NCBI GenBank assembly: GCA_035531315.1
Contig: DATKTD010000314.1
Coordinates: forward strand, 1 to 17,020
Direction: 5' to 3'
Source: CAIJMU01 sp035531315
GTDB taxonomy: Bacteria > Spirochaetota > Spirochaetia > Treponematales > Rectinemataceae
DNA length: 17,020 nt
Shown: positions 1 through 6,770 of the stretch, piece by piece
Layout: the number at the start of each line of letters is the position of its first letter
Position numbering within the stretch: position 1 is the first letter of the stretch
Position numbers and translations under genes: made by a program
Notes under the pieces: model-generated
Seen by the model: only the letters and a program-made list of their open reading frames with translations
Databases searched by the model: none
What the model was told of the DNA's origin: nothing

Positions 1-373
1 GGCCTTCGGCGAGGCGGGCGAGGCGCTCGGGGCCGAAGTCCGGGTCCTCGGCTCCCTGGAGGACGAAGGAACGGAGACCGGCCCGGTAGCCCGCCAGAAC
101 CGCCGCATGGATCGTCTCGTCCGAGAAGCGGTAGCGCCCGATCTTCGCGTTGGACCTCCTGATGCCGCAATAAGCGCAATCGCGGACGCAGGAGTTGGTC
201 GTCTCGATGAGGCCCCGAAGGTAGACCCTGTCGCCGAAGACGGAGCGACAGCCCTCGTCGGCCCGGCGGAAGAGTTCCGCCTCGGACAGGGCCAGGAGTT
301 CGGCGCCCGTGGGCCGCGCCGACATCCTCGTCGGCCCGGGCCGCTGCTCGGCGCTGAGGACTCCTTCGCTCAC
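1..373 (-). CDS. hydE: [FeFe]-hydrogenase maturase HydE, radical SAM enzyme (N-terminal part, cut by the window edge)
   Basis: HydE is a radical SAM enzyme that helps build the dithiolate-bridged di-iron subcluster of the [FeFe]-hydrogenase H-cluster in the cytoplasm. Reading the minus strand gives a VYLRGLIETTN stretch followed by SCVRDCAYCGIRRSN, the CX3CX2C motif that binds the [4Fe-4S]/SAM cluster, at residues 62, 66 and 69 counted from the GTG. From memory, characterised HydE proteins have these cysteines near 63-70, which favours the GTG at 373 over an internal ATG at 325. The GTG overlaps the hydG stop (GTGA), and GAGGG lies about 10 bases upstream, so translational coupling with hydG is likely. 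Only about 124 residues lie in the window; the rest of the barrel and the C-terminus are beyond the left edge. BioB-like or PylB-like relatives are possible but less likely next to hydG. Confidence 0.88.
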   Translation of the reverse strand, partial: MSEGVLSAEQRPGPTRMSARPTGAELLALSEAELFRRADEGCRSVFGDRVYLRGLIETTNSCVRDCAYCGIRRSNAKIGRYRFSDETIHAAVLAGYRAGLRSFVLQGAEDPDFGPERLARLAEG

Positions 374-1848
374 AGGTAGACGTCCCTCGCGCCCGTGGCC
401 ACCTCGGCCAGGCCCTCGCGGGCCTTCCGCATCGTTTCTTCGTCGGGAAGTCTTTGTATCATCGCCGTCGTCCTCGCCAGGCCCCTGGCCCTCTCCTCGG
501 CGGAGGCGAAGTCCTCGAGGTACTCGGCGAAGGTGAAGAGGGCGTTGGGTTCGCAGAAGCGCTTGATGAGGCCGGGTTTGGCGAGGTCCATGAAGTCGGC
601 ACCGACCCTGCCCTTGCGGTAGCAGCCGGTGCAGAAGGAGGGCACGTAGCCGAGCTGACCCAGCTTGTCAACGACCTCGGCGAGGCTGCGGTGGTCGCCG
701 AGCTGGAACTGGCTTCCGGCCATGCTCGAGGGCCGCCCGGCCTCGGCGGCTTCCGCGGCGGGAGCCGAGCCGTCCTCGCTCGCGTCCTCGGCGTAGGCGC
801 CGGGATTGGTCCTCGAGCCGGCGGAGATCTGGCTGACTCCGTAGCGGAAGAGCTCGTTCCTGAGATCCTCCCCCTCCCGGGTCGAAAGGATGATGCCGGT
901 GTAGGGGAGGGCCAGGCGGAGGCTGGCCACGACCCGCCTGAATTCGTGGTCGGAGAGCTGTCGCGGGGGCCTCGCGGCCAGGGGCGTGCCCTCCGCGGGC
1001 TCGATCCTGGGGACGCTCACCGTGTGGGGTCCGCAGCCGAACTTCGCCTCGAGATGGGCGGCGTGGGCCATCATGCCCAGGACCTCGAAGCGGAAGTCGC
1101 CGAGACCGAAGAGGGCGCCGATGCCGACATCGTCGATCCCCCCCTCCATGGCCCTGTCCATCACGAAGAGCCGGTTTTCGTAGTCGGCCTTGGGCCCTTT
1201 TTTGTGGAACTCCGAGTAGAGCCGGGGATCGTAGGTCTCCTGGAAGCAGGCATAAGTGCCGATGTGCGCCGCCTTGAGCCTGGCGAATTCCTCGACCTCG
1301 AGGGGGGCCACTTCGACGTTGATGCGCCTGATCGAGGAGGGCTTGCCCGATCTCGGGGCGGGCTCTCTCACGGAGTAGACCCTCTCGATGGCAGCGACGA
1401 GGCGGTCGACGGTCTCCTCGCTGCTCTCGCCCGACAGCATGAGGACTCGTTTGTGGCCCTCGCGGAGGAGGGCCCTCGTCTCGAGCTCGATCTCGTCGAG
1501 GGAGAGGGAGCGCCGCTTCAGCGAGGTGTTGGGGGCGCGGAAGGCGCAATACAGGCAATCGTTGGAACACTTGTTGCCGATGTAGAGGGGGGCGAAGAGG
1601 ACGAGGCGGTGCCCGTAGATGGCCTCCTTCACCTCGCCTGCGGTGGCGAGGAGCTCCTTCTCCAATTCGGGGTCCTCGATCGAAAGAAGGACGGCGACCT
1701 CCTCGGAGGCAAGGCCGTGGAGTTCTCGCGCCTTGGCCAGGACGGCGCGCACGCGCTCGGGCGAGGGTTTGGCGTCGGCGATGATGTTGCCGATGGCCTC
1801 CGGATCGATGAAGTTCCCGACCAGTGTCCGATCTCCCCTACGCGCCAT
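370..1848 (-). CDS. hydG: [FeFe]-hydrogenase maturase HydG (radical SAM tyrosine lyase)
   Basis: HydG splits tyrosine to supply the CO and cyanide ligands of the hydrogenase H-cluster. The 492-residue protein has both family clusters: CX3CX2C at C94, C98 and C101 (NKCSNDCLYCAF), and the HydG-specific C-terminal CX2CX22C at C406, C409 and C432 (FCTGCYRKGR...FCEPN). The second motif separates HydG from ThiH. The ATG at 1848 has an excellent AAGGAGG six bases upstream and overlaps the end of the preceding regulator gene by 11 bases; the stop overlaps the hydE start. Odd feature: residues about 353-378 form an Ala/Glu/Gly/Ser-rich stretch between the SAGSRT and QFQLGDHRSL segments, which I believe is longer than in characterised HydG. 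No key cysteine is missing. Confidence 0.96.
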   Translation of the reverse strand: MARRGDRTLVGNFIDPEAIGNIIADAKPSPERVRAVLAKARELHGLASEEVAVLLSIEDPELEKELLATAGEVKEAIYGHRLVLFAPLYIGNKCSNDCLYCAFRAPNTSLKRRSLSLDEIELETRALLREGHKRVLMLSGESSEETVDRLVAAIERVYSVREPAPRSGKPSSIRRINVEVAPLEVEEFARLKAAHIGTYACFQETYDPRLYSEFHKKGPKADYENRLFVMDRAMEGGIDDVGIGALFGLGDFRFEVLGMMAHAAHLEAKFGCGPHTVSVPRIEPAEGTPLAARPPRQLSDHEFRRVVASLRLALPYTGIILSTREGEDLRNELFRYGVSQISAGSRTNPGAYAEDASEDGSAPAAEAAEAGRPSSMAGSQFQLGDHRSLAEVVDKLGQLGYVPSFCTGCYRKGRVGADFMDLAKPGLIKRFCEPNALFTFAEYLEDFASAEERARGLARTTAMIQRLPDEETMRKAREGLAEVATGARDVYL

Positions 1849-2104
1849 CCTGTGCCTCCTTGAACCTGGTGAGGACGGAGTTGACCTGTATTCCGGGGAG
1901 ACGACCGATTTGACCGGTGAGGGCGCCGAGTTCGTCGGTGTCCCCTTCGACCACGAGGGAGATGAGGGAGATGCCCTTGTCCCGCATCGGTAGGCCGAGG
2001 CGGGCGTTGATACAGCCCGCGTGAGCCGCCAGGAGGGCGTTCAGGCGGGATGCGCTCGAGCGGTCATTGAGGATGATCGCCACGATGCCGAGCCGCTTGT
2101 CCAT
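1838..2104 (-). CDS. TM1266-type putative iron-only hydrogenase system regulator
   Basis: This 88-residue protein matches the TM1266 family (small ACT/NikR-C-like proteins called iron-only hydrogenase system regulators). Supporting segments are KRLGIVAIILNDR near the start, INARLGLPMRDKGISLISLVVEG in the middle and ALTGQIGRLPGIQVNSVLTRF near the end. Family members usually sit beside hydE, hydF or hydG, as here, where it is the first gene of the operon. No DNA-binding helix-turn-helix is visible, so it may act by binding a small ligand or a partner protein; the regulator label comes from the family name, not from evidence here. The ATG at 2104 has GGAGGAG about seven bases upstream. Its last codons run 11 bases into hydG. 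Confidence 0.85.
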   Translation of the reverse strand: MDKRLGIVAIILNDRSSASRLNALLAAHAGCINARLGLPMRDKGISLISLVVEGDTDELGALTGQIGRLPGIQVNSVLTRFKEAQDGA

Positions 2105-2138
2105 CGGATATCTCCTCCGGGTCGGGGACTGGCCTTCC

Positions 2139-2155
2139 GGGCAGAAGCTCTGCCC
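2139..2155. repeat. Perfect inverted repeat in the hyd operon leader
   Basis: GGGCAGA and TCTGCCC form 7-base perfect arms around a 3-base centre. The repeat lies in the predicted 5' untranslated region of the hyd operon, about 35 bases upstream of the first start codon. It could be a leader hairpin or an operator; nothing in the sequence decides between them. Confidence 0.4.
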
Positions 2156-2222
2156 AATCGTCGTTTCCTCGGGCAGGAATGTTCCGGCCCTCAGTGCCGC
2201 CCTCAGGCAGTATTAAGAAATA

Positions 2223-2251
2223 TATATAGATTCAAAAATAGCGAATGTCAA
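2223..2251 (-). promoter_or_regulatory. Sigma70-type promoter of the hyd maturation operon
   Basis: On the minus strand a perfect -35 TTGACA (2251-2246) is followed after exactly 17 bases by TATATA (2228-2223). The site sits in a short AT-rich patch that stands out from its GC-rich surroundings. Transcription would start near 2216, giving a leader of about 110 bases before the TM1266-type gene at 2104. It faces only the hyd genes. Confidence 0.75.
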
Positions 2252-2267
2252 GCGAAAGGGAGCGGAA

Positions 2268-2299
2268 CCGGCCCGATCCTGGCGTGGAGGCCGGGCCGG
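2268..2299 (-). terminator. Hairpin after the PAP2 gene, possible terminator
   Basis: CCGGCCCG and CGGGCCGG pair perfectly over 8 bases around a 16-base loop, 25 bases past the PAP2 stop codon and just upstream of the hyd promoter. The run after the hairpin on the minus strand (TTCCGCTCCCTTT) is pyrimidine-rich but not a clean T-tract. Intrinsic termination is therefore plausible, not certain. Confidence 0.45.
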
Positions 2300-2323
2300 A
2301 TGGGGGCAGGGGAGGCTATGGTC

Positions 2324-2797
2324 TCAGGACTTTTTCTTCGGTTTGGGAGTAAGCAGCATCCACACAATGAGATAGCCGGCGGCCACGAAGCCCACGATGA
2401 AGAGGCTACCCACAATGTCGAGCATGTGGTGGAGGCCGGCATAGACGCGGGCGAGGCCGACGGCGATGGCCAGGAGGAGGCCGACGGCCCCGGCCCAAGG
2501 ATTGGCGATCATCGTGACGGCGGCGGTGGCCGAGAGCAGGAGCGTGTGATCCGAGGGGAAGCCGTTGTCGCTGGAGCCGGGAATGAGGGGGGTGAAGCCT
2601 TGGGCGACGAAGGGGCGGGGATCCTGCACGACCTTATTGAGGCCCAGGCCCGCAAGGAGGGACAGTCCCCCGATGACGATGGCGGCGACGAGGAGGCGCT
2701 TCCATTGTTTGCGATGGTAAAGATAGAGGTAGACCATTTCGCCGAGGGCGACGAGGACGAAGAGGTAGCGGGCGACGAAGGCTATAATGGCGTTCAT
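2324..2797 (-). CDS. PAP2-family membrane phosphatase (BcrC/PgpB-like)
   Basis: This 157-residue integral membrane protein carries all three parts of the PAP2 acid phosphatase signature: KVVQDPRP (K55, R61, P62), FPSDH (P81-H84), and ARVYAGLHHMLD with R117, H123 and D127. Hydrophobic segments lie near residues 3-26, 35-53, 86-98, 103-118 and 128-149. The likely substrate is a lipid (pyro)phosphate at the membrane, such as undecaprenyl pyrophosphate or phosphatidylglycerol phosphate; the sequence does not tell which. The C-terminus is a basic PKPKKKS tail, probably cytoplasmic. The ATG at 2797 has no clear Shine-Dalgarno sequence, so the start is less secure than the gene. It is transcribed away from the lysine operon and is separated from the hyd operon by a hairpin and a promoter, so it is probably its own unit. 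Confidence 0.87.
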   Translation of the reverse strand: MNAIIAFVARYLFVLVALGEMVYLYLYHRKQWKRLLVAAIVIGGLSLLAGLGLNKVVQDPRPFVAQGFTPLIPGSSDNGFPSDHTLLLSATAAVTMIANPWAGAVGLLLAIAVGLARVYAGLHHMLDIVGSLFIVGFVAAGYLIVWMLLTPKPKKKS

Positions 2798-2910
2798 GGG
2801 GAGAGGCTAGCATTCTCGGGCCTCGGGCTGCCAGCGGCGCATCGTCGCGACCCCTCTTTGATCGGCCGTGCACGCTTTTAGCTCGGTCGTGCCCGTCCCT
2901 CGCCCGGCCG

Positions 2911-2923
2911 CGACTGGCAGTCG
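2911..2923. repeat. Short inverted repeat upstream of the lysine operon promoter
   Basis: CGACTG and CAGTCG are perfect 6-base arms around a single G. It lies between the PAP2 gene and the predicted lysine operon promoter, about 23 bases before the -35. It could be a binding site for a regulator of either neighbour, but it is short enough to be chance in GC-rich DNA. Confidence 0.25.
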
Positions 2924-2945
2924 TGGTGATACTTCATGGCAGGAC

Positions 2946-2975
2946 TTGTCTTCGGGGAAGGCCGCGTGGTATTTT
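2946..2975 (+). promoter_or_regulatory. Likely promoter of the lysine operon
   Basis: TTGTCT (2946-2951) and TATTTT (2970-2975) are spaced by 18 bases. Transcription would begin near 2982, where the conserved lysine aptamer sequence begins. The match to consensus is moderate; the position relative to the riboswitch is the main support. Confidence 0.45.
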
Positions 2976-2980
2976 GCCTG

Positions 2981-3198
2981 AACCGATTGGAGGAGCGATC
3001 CCCATGAGTAACCTTCCGGAGGGAGCGAATCCCGGCGATGGTGGGTGAAGGGGGAGGATCGCCGAAGGGTGGGGAGTCGCGATCCCCACCTTGGACGCCC
3101 GGGCTAATACCCGGCGGCTGTCGCGGGGTTTGTCCCCGCGGAGTGCCATCGCAAGCCGCCCCCACCCACCAAGGTCGGAAAGACCGGGCGGTTTCTTT
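2981..3198 (+). promoter_or_regulatory. Lysine riboswitch (L-box) with transcription-terminator expression platform
   Basis: Conserved L-box blocks occur in order. GGAGGAGCGA leads to ATGAGTAACC near 2990-3013. GAAGGGGGAGGATCGCCGAAG, the most diagnostic block, lies at 3047-3067. A P4-like hairpin (GGTGGGGA/TCCCCACC) spans 3068-3090 and is followed by TTGG. A P5-like stem encloses CTAATA, and GGCGGCTGTC follows at 3113-3122. The platform comes next: hairpin CGCGGGG/CCCCGCG (3122-3140), then the terminator at 3153-3198. GGCGGCT (3113-3119) is perfectly complementary to AGCCGCC (3154-3160), the 5' arm of the terminator. This gives a clear antiterminator when lysine is low; with lysine bound, the aptamer keeps GGCGGCT and the terminator forms. 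I could not resolve P1 with confidence. The element lies directly upstream of the lysine biosynthesis genes. Confidence 0.93.
3153..3198 (+). terminator. Rho-independent terminator of the lysine riboswitch
   Basis: AAGCCGCCC (3153-3161) pairs with GGGCGGTTT (3186-3194) with one G-T wobble. Inside it a GGTC/GACC hairpin caps the stem, and TTTCTTT follows at 3192-3198. It lies between the aptamer and the first start codon at 3227, so it is a conditional attenuator, not an end-of-operon terminator. Confidence 0.8.
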
Positions 3199-3226
3199 GG
3201 GATCTCCATCGGATTGGAGGTCCTCC

Positions 3227-4309
3227 GTGTCCAACCTTCAATCCGTGGAATCGAAGGACTTCCCCTTTTTGGAAGCCCTCTGTTCCACCTACAGCCCCGG
3301 CGGCGACGAAGGCCGCCTCCTCCCCCTCATCCTGCCCGAACTCGAGGCGATGGGCGCCACGGTATCGCGTCAGGATGTCTCGGGGGGACGATTCAATCTC
3401 CTCGCCGTCTGGGGCGAGCCACGCATCCTCTTCAACACCCATCTCGACGTCGTGCCGCCGCGCATCCCCATTAGCGTCTCCGGGGGGCGCATCCGCGCCC
3501 GCGGCGCCTGCGACGCCAAGGGTCAGATCGCCGCCCAGATCGCCGCCATCCGCTCCCTCCTCGCCTCGGGACGGAGCGACATCGCCTGGCTCGGGGTCTC
3601 GGGAGAGGAAACAGACTCGGCCGGGGCGGCGAAGGCCCTCGAACTCCGCGAGCGGCTTCCCGACCTTCGCGCCGTGGTCGTCGGCGAGCCGACGGCCAAC
3701 CGCCTCGCCACGGGGCAAAAGGGCTTCGTGAGGCTCCGTCTCTCCTGCGAGGGGAAGACGGCCCACGGCGGACTCCCCGAGCTCGGAGAAAGCGCCATCC
3801 TCGCCCTCCTCGACTGGCTCGGCGCGATTCGAGAGTTCCCCGCCTTCGTCCATCCCAGCCTCGGCCCCGAAGTATGGAACCTCGGCACGATCTCGGGAGG
3901 AAGGGCGGCAAACGTGGTGCCCGACCGGGCAGAGGCCGAGCTTGCCCTTCGAGTCGTTCCCGGGGGCAAGCTGTACGAGGGCCTTCTCGCCAGCCGTCCC
4001 CCCCGGGGCCGCGTCGAGGAGCTTGTGAAGGATCCCTGGGACGAGTTCGCGACGCCGCCCGGCTTCGCCTGCGGCCCCGTGCCCTTCGGCTCGGACCTCC
4101 CCATGCTCAGGGCCCTCGCCCCCGACGGCGACGCCATCCTCTGCGGCCCGGGCGAAGCCTCTGCCGCCCATAGCCCCGAGGAATCCCTCTCCCTCGACGA
4201 ACTGGCCACGGGCATCGAGCTCTTCGAGAGGCTCGGCGCCTTCTATCTCGATTCCGGACAGGAACCGGCCGCCCAGGCGGACCGGAGGAACAAGGAGCAG
4301 CATCGATGA
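3227..4309 (+). CDS. dapE: M20-family metallopeptidase, probable succinyl-diaminopimelate desuccinylase
   Basis: As DapE this enzyme would remove succinate from N-succinyl-LL-diaminopimelate in the cytoplasm. The 360-residue protein has the M20 di-zinc residues: NTHLDVVPP (H72, D74), RGACDAKG (bridging D96), GEE (catalytic E127, metal E128), VVGEPT (E154), and AAHSPEES (H315). KTAHGG supplies the dimerisation-lid His180. The open frame extends back to 3038 through the riboswitch, but the GTG at 3227 with GGAGG six bases upstream is the credible start. It is the first gene after the terminator and overlaps asd by ATGA. The family also holds ArgE, LysK and peptidases, and the GPGEASAAHSPEE region reads somewhat ArgE/LysK-like. 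The desuccinylase role rests mainly on dapD in the same operon and on the absence of a LysW-type carrier gene nearby. Confidence 0.8.
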   Translation: MSNLQSVESKDFPFLEALCSTYSPGGDEGRLLPLILPELEAMGATVSRQDVSGGRFNLLAVWGEPRILFNTHLDVVPPRIPISVSGGRIRARGACDAKGQIAAQIAAIRSLLASGRSDIAWLGVSGEETDSAGAAKALELRERLPDLRAVVVGEPTANRLATGQKGFVRLRLSCEGKTAHGGLPELGESAILALLDWLGAIREFPAFVHPSLGPEVWNLGTISGGRAANVVPDRAEAELALRVVPGGKLYEGLLASRPPRGRVEELVKDPWDEFATPPGFACGPVPFGSDLPMLRALAPDGDAILCGPGEASAAHSPEESLSLDELATGIELFERLGAFYLDSGQEPAAQADRRNKEQHR

Positions 4310-5355
4310 ACCGCATCCCCGTCACCGTCCTTGGCGCCACCGGCGTCGTCGGCCAGCGCTTCGTCCGCCGCCTCGCGAAGCACCCCCTCTTCCGGGTCGC
4401 CAGCCTCGCCGCGAGCGAGCGTTCCGTCGGCAAGAAATACGCGGAGGCCTGCGACTGGCGCCTCCCCGGCGAGGCCTACGCCGGCCTCGGCGACATGATC
4501 CTCGAGCCCTGCGAGCCCTCGCGCGCATTGTCCCAATTGGTCTTTTCTGCCCTCGACACGGGCCCTGCCCGGGAGATCGAGCCACTCTTCGCCGCCGCCG
4601 GTGCCCTCGTCTTCTCCAACGCCTCGGCCTTCCGAATGGAGGAGGACGTGCCCCTCCTCGTGCCCGAGCTCAACGCGGCCCACCTCGGCCTCCTCGAGCT
4701 GCAACGCAAGCGTCGCGGCTGGAAGGGGGGGATAGTCTGCAATCCCAACTGCACCACCACCGTCCTCGTCGGCGCCCTGGGTCCCCTCCACAGGACCTTC
4801 GGGGCGGAGGCGGTGATGGCCGTGAGCATGCAGGCCCTGAGCGGGGCCGGCTACCCCGGGGTCGCGAGCCTCGACGCCGTCGCCAATGTCGTCCCCCTCA
4901 TCCGCGGCGAGGAGGAGAAGGTCGAGAGCGAGGCGCAGAAGATCCTCGGCAGTTTCGACGGGAGCCGCGTCGTGCCGGCGCCCTTCGGCATCTCCGCCGC
5001 CTGCAACCGCGTCCCGGTCGTGGATGGCCACATGATCGCGACGAGCATCAGGCTCCGCGGCTCTCCCTCGCCTGCCGAGGTCGAGGCGGCCCTCGAGGCC
5101 TTCGTGCCCGACACCGCCGGCCTGGGCCTCCGCTCGGCCCCCGAGCGTTTCGTCGTCGTCCGCCACGAGGTCGACAGGCCCCAACCCCGTCGCGACGTCG
5201 AGGACGACGGGGGCATGCGCATCCAGGTGGGTCGTGTGCGCCTATGCCCCATCCTCGGCTCCAAGATGATGGTGCTCGGGCACAACACCGAACGTGGCGC
5301 GGCCGGCGGCTCCCTTCTCAACGCCGAGATGGCGGTGGCGAGGGGGATCCTGTGA
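4306..5355 (+). CDS. asd: Aspartate-semialdehyde dehydrogenase, archaeal/fungal-type
   Basis: Asd reduces aspartyl-4-phosphate to aspartate-4-semialdehyde with NADPH, the second step towards lysine, threonine and methionine. The 349-residue protein opens with the Rossmann motif GATGVVGQRF (residues 10-19) and has the catalytic NPNCTT with C149. R235 and H242 in CNRVPVVDGHM are the likely substrate-binding Arg and the general-base His. SMQALSGAGYPG (residues 174-185) is typical of the archaeal/fungal-type branch, not the E. coli type. The ATG at 4306 overlaps the dapE stop and has AAGGAG about eight bases upstream; the end overlaps lysC by GTGA. The product should pass directly to DapA in the same operon. 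Confidence 0.95.
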   Translation: MNRIPVTVLGATGVVGQRFVRRLAKHPLFRVASLAASERSVGKKYAEACDWRLPGEAYAGLGDMILEPCEPSRALSQLVFSALDTGPAREIEPLFAAAGALVFSNASAFRMEEDVPLLVPELNAAHLGLLELQRKRRGWKGGIVCNPNCTTTVLVGALGPLHRTFGAEAVMAVSMQALSGAGYPGVASLDAVANVVPLIRGEEEKVESEAQKILGSFDGSRVVPAPFGISAACNRVPVVDGHMIATSIRLRGSPSPAEVEAALEAFVPDTAGLGLRSAPERFVVVRHEVDRPQPRRDVEDDGGMRIQVGRVRLCPILGSKMMVLGHNTERGAAGGSLLNAEMAVARGIL

Positions 5356-6770
5356 ACAGGATAGTCGTGATGAAGTTCGGAGGCAGCTCTGTGGCCGGTA
5401 CCGAGCGCCTCCGGGGCGTCGCCGCCCTTGCCCGTGCCCGGGCCGCGAAGGGCGACGCCGTCCTCCTCGTCCTTTCGGCCATGTCGAAGGTGACCGATTC
5501 CCTCTTCGCCGCGGGCCGGGCCGCCGAGTCCCGCGACGAGGCGGCGGCCCTCGCCACCTTCGAGGAGATCATCGGCCGCCACGAGGCGGCCGCCGCCGAA
5601 CTCTTCGGCGGAGACCCTCCCGAGGCGGTGAAGGCCGCCCTTGCCCGGGCCCGCGAGGAAATCGTCCCCGTGCTGCGGGGCGCCGCCCTCCTCGGCACCC
5701 TCCCCGAGAGGTCGAAGGACCTCCTCGTCGGCCGGGGCGAACTCCTCTCGACGGCCCTCCTCGCGGCCTACATGGAAGCCACCTGGCTCGACGCGAGGAC
5801 GGTGCTCCGGACCGATTCGCGCTTCGGCCAGGCGAGGCCCAGGCCCGAGGCCATCAAACACCTGGCATCCTTCACCCTCCTCCCCCTCCTCGGCCCCGGC
5901 AGGATCGTCGTCACCCAGGGCTATATCGGCGCCGACGACGCGGGGGTGCCCACGACCCTCGGCCGCGGGGGCTCCGATTACAGCGCAAGCCTCTTCGGTG
6001 CCGCGATCGAAGCGGCGGAAATCCAGATCTGGACCGATGTCGAAGGCGTCCTCACGGGCGACCCCAGGGTGGTCGAGGGCGCGCGACCCGTCGAAATCCT
6101 GGGCTACGACGAGGCGGCCGAACTCGCCGCCTTCGGCGCCAAGGTCCTCCACCCCGCGACCATCCTCCCCGCGGTGGAGTTGGGCATCCCCGTGACGGTG
6201 CGTAACACGATGCTTCCCGAGGGCAAGTTCACGACCATATCGAAGGAGTCGGCCAGCGGCCTTCCGGTGACGGCCCTCGCCTCGCGGGGCCCCGTGACCG
6301 TCGTGACCGTGCGAAACCCCCGGATGCTCGGTGGCGCGGGCTTCCTTTCGCGGATCTTCGAAGTCTTCGGGCGAAGGGGCGTGAGCGTCGACCTCGTCTC
6401 GACCTCGGAGGTCAGCGTCTCCGTCACCGTCGACGAGGGTGCCGCCCAGCTCGAGGCCCTCGTGGCCGAGCTGGGAAGCTTCGCCGACGTCCGCGTCGAG
6501 AAGGACAGGGCCATCGTCGCCCTCGTCGGCGAAGAGCTCAAGCGCACGCCGGGTGTGACGGGGGCCGCCTTCGGGGCCCTCCGCGACATCAATGTGGAGA
6601 TGATCAGCCTCGGTTCCAACGAGATAAACCTGAGCCTCGTCGTGGCGCTGAAGGACGCGGCCGAGGCGCAGCGACGTCTCCACGCGGCCTTGTTTGGATC
6701 GGCCGCGACGGCCTTGTTTGGATCGGCGGATACGGCCGTCGCCGGCTCGAGTCGGAAGGAGGGCTCATGA
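5352..6770 (+). CDS. lysC: Aspartate kinase, AKIII-like, probably lysine-sensitive
   Basis: LysC phosphorylates aspartate, the committed first step. The kinase domain has VMKFGGSSVAG (residues 6-16), the GRGGSDYSA nucleotide/substrate loop (204-212) and WTDVEGVLTGDPR (227-239). Two ACT-type regulatory segments follow from about residue 312. SVDLVSTSEVSVSVTVD (345-361) closely resembles the lysine-binding region of E. coli AKIII, so lysine feedback is likely. The GTG at 5352 overlaps the asd stop (GTGA) with GAGGGGG six bases upstream; an upstream in-frame ATG at 5244 would run deep into asd and is rejected. The 472-residue protein is longer at the C-terminus than E. coli LysC, which I recall ending at a LHSNLFE-like sequence. 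Here LHAALF is followed by about 24 extra residues containing a tandem repeat. dapB follows with an ATGA overlap. Confidence 0.94.
   Translation: MNRIVVMKFGGSSVAGTERLRGVAALARARAAKGDAVLLVLSAMSKVTDSLFAAGRAAESRDEAAALATFEEIIGRHEAAAAELFGGDPPEAVKAALARAREEIVPVLRGAALLGTLPERSKDLLVGRGELLSTALLAAYMEATWLDARTVLRTDSRFGQARPRPEAIKHLASFTLLPLLGPGRIVVTQGYIGADDAGVPTTLGRGGSDYSASLFGAAIEAAEIQIWTDVEGVLTGDPRVVEGARPVEILGYDEAAELAAFGAKVLHPATILPAVELGIPVTVRNTMLPEGKFTTISKESASGLPVTALASRGPVTVVTVRNPRMLGGAGFLSRIFEVFGRRGVSVDLVSTSEVSVSVTVDEGAAQLEALVAELGSFADVRVEKDRAIVALVGEELKRTPGVTGAAFGALRDINVEMISLGSNEINLSLVVALKDAAEAQRRLHAALFGSAATALFGSADTAVAGSSRKEGS
6685..6727 (+). repeat. 24-base tandem repeat at the 3' end of lysC
   Basis: The 19-base sequence CGGCCTTGTTTGGATCGGC occurs at 6685-6703 and again at 6709-6727, a period of 24 bases that keeps the reading frame. 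It encodes ALFGSAAT then ALFGSADT at the LysC C-terminus. TTG TTT GGA codons stand out from the GC-ending codons around them. Confidence 0.9.

Noticed and set aside
454..1863. A 469-codon open frame antisense to hydG
   Set aside because: It is a shadow of hydG, which has both diagnostic cysteine clusters and a strong ribosome site.
2176..2185. GGAATGTTCC as a possible operator in the hyd leader
   Set aside because: The arms pair over only 4 bases around TG, too short to separate from chance.
3038..3226. N-terminal extension of the M20 gene to an upstream ATG
   Set aside because: It would translate the riboswitch and terminator. The GTG at 3227 has GGAGG at proper spacing and gives the normal family start.
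5244..5351. Upstream ATG for lysC inside asd
   Set aside because: The GTG at 5352 starts directly before the VMKFGG motif, has a good ribosome site and overlaps the asd stop by 4 bases.
4851..6683. A 610-codon open frame on the minus strand, antisense to asd and lysC
   Set aside because: The plus strand has complete catalytic motifs for both enzymes; the antisense product is low-complexity and has no recognisable domain.
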